This document shows positions 8,060 to 12,305 of a DNA stretch of 12,305 nucleotides, piece after piece. Made by a program: the position numbers and the translations under genes. Position 1 is the first letter of the stretch, and every line of letters begins with the position of its first letter. Source of the DNA: Jimgerdemannia flammicorona (taxonomy: Eukaryota; Mucoromycota; Endogonomycetes; Endogonales; Endogonaceae). The notes below the pieces were generated by a model. The model was not told where the DNA came from and did not search any database. It saw nothing but the letters and a program-made list of their open reading frames with translations. Location of the stretch: contig RBNI01005644.1 of NCBI GenBank assembly GCA_003990745.1, forward strand, positions 1 to 12,305. Reading direction: 5' to 3'.

Positions 8060-9431
8060 TGTGCTAGTCTTCAGATTCTTCACCTGAGTTTTTGAATTCT
8101 TCTTGTGCATTATGAGCTTCTACAATCTTGTACTCTTGATTCTTGGCAGTAGTTGCAAGTCCTACTCTCAACTACTGTCTGAAGGCAGGGACTTCAGCTA
8201 GTTGTCCAAAAGTAGCATTGATCTTCTGTTCCTTGAGGTCCTTGTAGATATCATACTGGTGGATCTTGGTCTTACACAGCTTCTGTTCCTTCTTGCTTTC
8301 GCTTTCTCCTGAGACTGGAGTAATGCCTTCAATGATTTGGTGAGCAACTTCATCTAACTCCATATCTTGATCAATCTCCTTGGGTTGAGTCTTGCTTTGA
8401 ATAGTAACAGCTGGGGTCTTCTTTGGTCTTCCAACTGACTTGCTGTTGCTCTTCTTGTCATAGGGCTTGGACTGGGTTCTGATATCTTCAGTGGCAGGGT
8501 AGAATTCGAGCTCCTCATAGTATTCTTCATCATCAGTATCACCAATCTCTTTGATGACTACTGCATTAGTTTGTTCTCTGGTTCTGCTAGCATTACTTGG
8601 TTGGGCTTTGTGTCTTGTTTCAGTCATGCAATTCTTTGCATAGTGGCCTTCTTCTCTACATCTGAAGCATATGATATTGCATTCTTCTGTAGCAGCTGCA
8701 AATCTCTACACTGGTCTCCTGTTGGCACTTTGGACTTCTCTAACAATATCACCAAGGTGTGCAGTCATCTTGGCAAACTGCTTGGCAAATTCCTCCACTG
8801 GGTCAGCTTTGGCTGCCTTGGGAGTAGGTGAGGTCGGTTGTCTATTTACAACTATAGCAGATATAATACTAGTTGGCTTTGATGGCTCCATCTTGATGCC
8901 AGTTATTTTCTCCATTGAGTGTTTGGTAGGGTGTCTGGTAGTCCAATATCTCTATGCAAAGACCACTTTCTGATCAAGGGTCAGTGCAGCTGGGGTAGAC
9001 TGGATTGCTAGGGCAATTTCAGGGTAAACTCCTTTAAGGAAGATTGAATCTGCTATTTGTTCCTTGAGGCAGTCATCATAGTCAGCCAGGACAATCTGGT
9101 GGCAGATTCAGGTATAGAATAAGTTAAGATCTTTACTAAGTCCCTGATAGAAAGTATTGAGTTGATCCTTGAGAGCTTGCTTGATCTCTTCAGTATAGTA
9201 TGTTGTTCTGAGGAAGGCCTTCATATTGGCAAGTTTGGCTATACCAGCATCAGCAATGGTGGCTATATTGAACTTATCTCTGGTAGGTCCTCTGAGGCTG
9301 ACTGGTAGAAGGGCTAATTGTGCATCTACACTAAGGGCTCATACAGTAGCGAATTGTTCAAAGTCTTCAATGAAGGTCAGAATTGACTCTTCAGTAGTAT
9401 ATCCATAGAATGTGGGGGGATGCATTTCCAT
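8060..9431 (-). pseudogene. Gag: capsid-like region and CCHC nucleocapsid
   Basis: Structural protein that forms the virus-like particle and packages RNA. The N-terminal 130 or so codons carry a helical Gag/capsid-type sequence, with PPTFYGY near the start, then FIEDFEQFA and later KEQIADSIFLKG. A Pro/Lys linker precedes one zinc knuckle, CFRCREEGHYAKNC (8628-8669), with exact C-x2-C-x4-H-x4-C spacing. After it comes a long acidic, Lys-rich tail up to the protease. The start at 9431 is the first Met before sequence that looks like Gag; upstream in frame are two TGA codons. Stops at 9339, 9108, 8952, 8706, 8172 and 8064 interrupt it. Confidence 0.9.
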
Positions 9432-9551
9432 CTTATCTTGAATTCTTGCAGGGGTGACTCTTATAGTCAGGGTAGTTATTGTGGGGATTGTTCATTTTTC
9501 AGCTTGAAAGTGAGGGATTCATCTTGAATCACCAGCCAATGGGCACCAAGT
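9432..9551 (-). other. Leader between 5' LTR and gag
   Basis: The leader is 120 bases long and holds the primer-binding site at its LTR end. Short in-frame coding-like sequence precedes the Met at 9431, so a start nearer the LTR cannot be excluded if the two TGA codons there are mutated sense codons. Confidence 0.6.
9536..9548 (-). promoter_or_regulatory. tRNA primer-binding site
   Basis: Three bases after the 5' LTR the minus strand reads TGGTGCCCATTGG, which starts with the TGG that pairs with a tRNA 3' CCA end. The expected primer would end CCAATGGGCACCA. This is not the initiator-Met form (TGGTATCA) common in Ty3/gypsy elements. The donor tRNA cannot be named from this window. Confidence 0.65.
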
Positions 9552-9764
9552 TGTCATGTAGTGGTTGCTGAGTCCTTCAAATATGCCAAATTCTCTTCAA
9601 GGTATATCTCTTAGACTAACTTAAGTTTGTTATAAGTAAGTTCTTATTGGAGTACCTTCCCAAGGTCTTATAGTCTTCAAACTTCTTATCTTTAACTATC
9701 TTGTTATCTCTTAGATTGCTTGTAAGGAAGTATGTGTAAGTGAACTGGAACTGAATGGACTGAC

Positions 9765-9770
9765 TTTATT
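9765..9770 (-). promoter_or_regulatory. Polyadenylation signal AATAAA in right LTR
   Basis: The minus strand reads AATAAA, conserved with 2462-2467. In the 5' LTR it would lie at or just after the start of the RNA and is normally bypassed. Confidence 0.5.
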
Positions 9771-9789
9771 CCAGAGGAAATAAGAGGGG

Positions 9790-9799
9790 TATTCATATA
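9790..9799 (-). promoter_or_regulatory. Altered TATA region of 5' LTR promoter
   Basis: The minus strand reads TATATGAATA where the left LTR has TATAAATA in the aligned stretch, through transitions. The promoter of this copy may therefore be weakened. Confidence 0.4.
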
Positions 9800-9938
9800 A
9801 AATATAATTCAATAGTTGCTAAGATATAAAGCTAAAGATAAATTCCAATAACTAAAATAAAATGCCAGGACAGGAAAAACTACTAAGTTCCAGAGTTGGC
9901 ACTGATGGTTGTATAGGTTCAAGATATTGGTATAATTT

Positions 9939-10050
9939 GGTGTTACATCAGAATACTGATGCTGGTATTATTCAGTGTTACATCAAATGCCGATGCTGGT
10001 ATTATTTAGTATTACATCAAATACTGATGCTGGTATTATTTAGTATAACC
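9939..10050. repeat. 34-bp tandem repeat in U3 (right LTR)
   Basis: Units at 9939-9973, 9974-10007 and 10008-10041, then a 9-bp partial, collinear with the left LTR array. The same copy number in both LTRs shows the array predates this insertion. Confidence 0.85.
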
Positions 10051-10127
10051 AAGAGACTTAGAGCAGAATGTTCAGGACCATAGGAACTTCATCATCAGAG
10101 GTCAGGATGTCTTTGAAGAAGATAAGA

Positions 10128-10141
10128 TCTGCAAACTCATC
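10128..10141. repeat. 14-bp target duplication, left side
   Basis: TCTGCAAACTCATC, repeated exactly at 10230-10243. The left LTR has a single diverged copy, TCTGCAAATTTATC, so that copy is the empty site. Confidence 0.95.
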
Positions 10142-10229
10142 TTTTTTTTTTTTTTTATAATCACTTGGACTCCACCTTTATTACCAGTCTATGAATAAGT
10201 ATACATCATCACCACTCACTACCCAATGG
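10142..10229 (-). mobile_element. Short retroposed 3' end with poly-A tail (88 bp)
   Basis: On the minus strand this is 73 bases of unique sequence followed by A15. It carries AATAAA (10177-10182) about 20 bases before the tail and is flanked by exact 14-bp duplications. It is absent from the other LTR. These are the marks of target-primed reverse transcription of a polyadenylated RNA by a LINE-type machinery, with strong 5' truncation. The source could be a host mRNA, a SINE or a LINE 3' end. Confidence 0.88.
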
Positions 10230-10243
10230 TCTGCAAACTCATC
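10230..10243. repeat. 14-bp target duplication, right side
   Basis: Exact copy of 10128-10141 closing the short insertion. No base difference has built up between the two copies, so the insertion is younger than the divergence of the two LTRs (about 7% in the stretch I counted). Confidence 0.95.
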
Positions 10244-11259
10244 ATATAGGTCATGCATTTCGCATACTTTGGGTATTTCATGCATGTTGCACATCTCATA
10301 TATGTCAAAGTCATACAGGATGATGTCATCACCAATGATGTCATCACATTCGGCAGCAGTGGGAACAAGGAGATCTGGAGCTCTCCAGTCTATGAGGTTC
10401 TCTTCCACAAAATAGGGAACAAATGTAAGGTCTTGGGGAGGTCTAACCTGGATGCTTGGGCCTTGGAATACTGAGATCAATCCTTGCAGAAATTGGTCTG
10501 GGTTGTCCTGGAGGATAGGATATCAGAAGTCTTCTACTTTATCACTATTGAGAGTGATAGTGGACTGGGCTTCTGTAGCCACCCTGGCTTCTAGTGCATT
10601 GATATGGCAGGATGACAGGTCTCTGAAATCTGAGACTCTAACATACTCCAAGTTAGGGATCAACCATAGTGCATGTCTGAAGATCTGATGGATCTTCTTA
10701 GCTATTCTCATTTCACATATATCTATGGAAGTGGCATCTTGTAGCTCTTGAGTACTGGCCTATAGGAACTCCTGGCAGAGGAGGTTTCCTATTTTGTACT
10801 CCTGCCACATTTGGAGGCATTTGGTAGCAATAGTGATCCTTGTTTCCATTTCATAGCAGTAGAGGATATAGTGATAGAGGTCACTGGTACTCAGATTGAC
10901 ACTAGGAGTCCTTCTTGAGTGGGTCCTCATGGCTCTTCTGATGTCTTGGAACATCCTTTCTTCAACTGAGGTACCTTGGTGGTTCCTTGACCTTGAGGTT
11001 TGGCAAGTGGCAGACATTTCGTTTGTAGTAAGTCTTTGAGCTATTTTGGAATTGGTGGGTCTTGTTAGTTGTTGCTACTGTAGTTCCTTGATCCTTCTTT
11101 TATATTCCTCAAGATACTCATACTGTAGTCACAATGACTCACAGTTAGTCATCATTGCTCATCTCATATGCCATATAATCTTCTCATGCTTCAATCTGGT
11201 GACTTGCAAGAAAAGACTATCTCCTATGCTAATGTCATTATTCTGAGGTCACTGTTACA

Positions 11260-11267
11260 ATATATAT
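11260..11267. repeat. Target-site duplication, right copy (AT-rich)
   Basis: ATATATAT directly after the right LTR, matching 2241-2248. The low-complexity target makes the exact length uncertain. Confidence 0.6.
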
Positions 11268-11478
11268 CTATTATGAATATTGTAGATATAAAAAGAGATC
11301 TTTACCTGGAAGAATCATGTCTTTTCTTACCCCTCCCTACTATAATCTCTTCTTAAAGACAATAGATTATATTCTAAGATAAACAAAATACACCCCAGTA
11401 TAAATAATAAGTACTAAGCCATGAATAATATATACTAAGCTACAAACAAATTACCTCAGATCTGTGAAACTAAGGAGC

Positions 11479-11589
11479 AGCAGATCATAGACAGACTGCA
11501 GAATATAAAGATATATAAAACCAAAAAGCAGACCACAGATAGGCTGTACTAGACTATAAAGATGTGTGAAACCAAGCAGATCACATTAT
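11479..11589. repeat. 48-bp tandem repeat, 2.3 copies
   Basis: Units begin 'agcaga' at 11479, 11527 and 11575, exactly 48 bases apart. The two full copies share 'tataaagat' and 'gaaacca/taaaacca' segments but are diverged by transitions and small changes. Confidence 0.65.
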
Positions 11590-11780
11590 GTCCAAACAAG
11601 ATCAATACTAGTAAGTTTGTAGCTTCCAACTTTAATAAGAGTGCAGCCAAATAGTAAAAGACTATATAAGATTAAGGTAAAGATAGAGTTGGTAAATAAG
11701 ATGAGAGTGGTAAATAAAATAGAGATGATGAATGACCTGAGCTTATAATTCAGAATGATAAGGTGTTTCTATATGATTTA

Positions 11781-11855
11781 GACAATGAAGTGCTTCTAGA
11801 TAATAAGATGCTTCTAGATAACAAGATACTTCTGAATAATGAGATACTTTAAGAC
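11781..11855. repeat. 18-bp tandem repeat, about 4 copies
   Basis: Units around 'aataagatgcttctagat' at 11802-11819, 11820-11837 and 11838-11855, with a longer first unit at 11781-11801. The copies are imperfect. Confidence 0.65.
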
Positions 11856-12002
11856 AATAATATAGAGACTTATTTGATCAGATATATAGGACAGATAGTT
11901 AAGCATAGTGCTCCGAACGGATGGAGTTGATCCGGATGAGATTCGAATCAGATTCGTCATGTGATGGATTCGAATCAACTCGGATTGGTCTCGTGATCTG
12001 AT

Positions 12003-12160
12003 CCGGATTGATCCAACCGGATTGATCCATCCGGATTGATCCATCCGGATTGATCCGGATTGGTCCATCCGGATTGGTCCATCCGGATTGGTCCATCTGG
12101 ATTGGTCCATCCGGATTGGTCCATCTGGATTGGTCCATCTGGATTGGTCCATCTGGATTG
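12003..12160. repeat. 14-bp minisatellite, about 11 units
   Basis: Unit CCGGATTGRTCCAT. Three units of the GATTGATCC type (12003-12044) and a 10-bp short unit (12045-12054) are followed by seven units of the GATTGGTCC type (12055-12152) and a partial. The first base pair of the unit is CC in early copies and CT in later ones. Long apparent reading frames here are only the repeat translated. Confidence 0.93.
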
Positions 12161-12305
12161 AAATCTTTGGTGTCATCTCCCTTTCTTTTGTTCATTTCAC
12201 TCTTGTTTTTTTTTCCTGCCGCACTTTGGTGACATCACCCTTTCCTTTTGCTCCCTCTCTTCTTTTGTTCTTTTCTTTTGTTCTTTTTCTTTGTTCTTTT
12301 TCTTT
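12161..12305. repeat. Pyrimidine-rich tail with TTCTTTTG microsatellite
   Basis: A C/T-rich strand with 'ttcttttg' and 'tttcttt' words, densest from about 12264 to the end. A diverged direct repeat of about 35 bases starts with 'ctttggtg' near 12166 and again near 12225. No gene is seen. Confidence 0.7.

Larger units (their letters stand above)
4210..9431 (-). pseudogene. gag-pol polyprotein, inactivated
   Basis: A single polyprotein of about 1740 codons. The first in-frame Met of the Gag-like sequence is at 9431, with a second two codons later; the last integrase codon precedes a TAA at 4210. One frame is kept from 9431 to about 5460 across gag, protease, dUTPase, RT and RNase H, with stops at 9339, 9108, 8952, 8706, 8172, 8064, 7896, 7872, 7704, 7452, 7353, 6945, 6798, 6657, 6489, 6327, 6315, 6285, 6198 and 5529. 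Integrase is in another frame, with stops at 4951, 4891, 4858, 4642, 4537 and 4360. Every stop is one transition away from CAA, CAG, CGA or TGG. Gag and Pol share a frame with no shift signal between them, so the ancestral product was probably a single Gag-Pol precursor cut by its own protease. Confidence 0.9.
10058..11017 (-). pseudogene. U3-encoded reading frame, copy in 5' LTR; unknown protein
   Basis: The same frame as 2755-3612, from Met at 11017 to TAA at 10058. It has private stops at 10760 (TAG) and 10523 (TGA); the left LTR has CAG and TGG there. An 88-bp retroposed insert with its duplication adds 102 bases (34 codons), which keeps the frame but brings in a stop at 10181. Before the insert the copy is open from 10759 to 10526 and from 10522 on. 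It begins MSATCQTSRSRNHQ, has a charged middle part, and ends in the acidic Cys/His region. Upstream of 11017 the frame stays open to 11074 and the sequence is Gln- and Glu/Lys-rich, suggesting a helical N-terminal part. No known family is recognised. Confidence 0.75.
2249..11259 (-). mobile_element. Ty3/gypsy LTR retrotransposon with dUTPase and a U3-encoded frame, inactivated
   Basis: A complete element on the minus strand. In minus-strand order: 5' LTR (11259-9552), primer-binding site (9548-9536), gag, protease, linker, dUTPase, reverse transcriptase, RNase H, integrase (ending 4210), purine tract (3864-3855), 3' LTR (3854-2249). RT and RNase H preceding integrase is the Ty3/gypsy (Metaviridae) order. 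LTR ends are TG...CA, and both flanks show ATATATAT. The gag-pol frame carries 26 internal stops plus a frame change between RNase H and integrase, so this copy cannot make its own proteins. The dUTPase position and the frame inside U3 are unusual. No chromodomain is seen after integrase. Confidence 0.95.
9552..11259 (-). repeat. 5' LTR (right copy), 1708 bp
   Basis: The upstream LTR of the element. It aligns gap-free with 2249-3854 apart from 102 extra bases at 10128-10243 (an 88-bp insert plus one copy of a 14-bp duplication). On the minus strand it starts TGTAACAG and ends CATGACA. It keeps two private stops in the U3 frame, against seven in the other copy, so it is the less damaged of the two for that frame. 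Confidence 0.95.
11268..12002. other. Right flank: low-complexity DNA without genes
   Basis: No open frame of note. It is purine-rich on the plus strand and built largely of short, diverged tandem units, two of which are listed separately; a third is 'agtggtaaata'-like near 11690-11720. From about 11910 the base composition changes: CG dinucleotides and 'attcgaat' words appear, leading into the minisatellite. Confidence 0.7.

Noticed and set aside
11814..12195. Open frames of 98-120 codons rich in Asp-Gln-Pro-Ile-Trp repeats
   Set aside because: They are translations of the 14-bp minisatellite; a 14-bp unit rotates through all frames and stays open without coding meaning.

Overview
The window looks like heterochromatic, gene-poor DNA from a filamentous fungus. 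It holds no intact host gene. The evidence is a Ty3/gypsy polyprotein of fungal style, a very AT-rich left flank, and damage made almost entirely of transitions. The pattern resembles repeat-induced point mutation (RIP) or long-term deamination of methylated cytosine. The species cannot be named from the sequence.

Layout. Positions 1-2248 are AT-rich, decayed DNA that starts with a run of A; the only hint of coding is one possible integrase zinc-finger remnant. Positions 2249-11259 are one complete but inactivated Ty3/gypsy LTR retrotransposon on the minus strand, about 9.0 kb, set in an AT dinucleotide stretch. Its LTRs are unusually long: 1606 bp on the left (3' LTR) and 1708 bp on the right (5' LTR). 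They align without a gap except for one 102-bp insertion in the right copy. A primer-binding site lies 3 bases inside the 5' LTR, and a purine tract abuts the 3' LTR. Positions 11268-12305 are low-complexity DNA made of several families of short tandem repeats, ending in a CpG-containing 14-bp minisatellite and a pyrimidine-rich tail.

The element, read on the minus strand: leader, gag (capsid and CCHC knuckle), aspartic protease, a linker with a Cys/His cluster, a trimeric-type dUTPase domain, reverse transcriptase and RNase H all lie in one frame from 9431 to about 5460. That frame is broken by 20 stop codons but no frameshift. After a frame change, integrase follows (zinc finger, DD35E core, GPY/F module) and ends at 4210. 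No chromodomain is visible.

Two parts stand out. First, a dUTPase with all five family motifs sits between protease and reverse transcriptase. Second, the U3 part of each LTR carries its own long reading frame of about 285-304 codons on the element's coding strand. Each LTR copy alone is broken, but nine stops seen in only one copy are each a sense codon (CAA, CAG or TGG) in the other, so the ancestral frame was open. The frame ends just before a 34-bp tandem repeat, a TATA box and an AATAAA, so it lies wholly in U3 and would be the 3'-terminal gene of the genomic transcript.

A third item is a tiny secondary insertion in the right LTR: 73 bases plus A15, with AATAAA before the tail and a 14-bp target duplication. 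It reads as the reverse-transcribed 3' end of a polyadenylated RNA.
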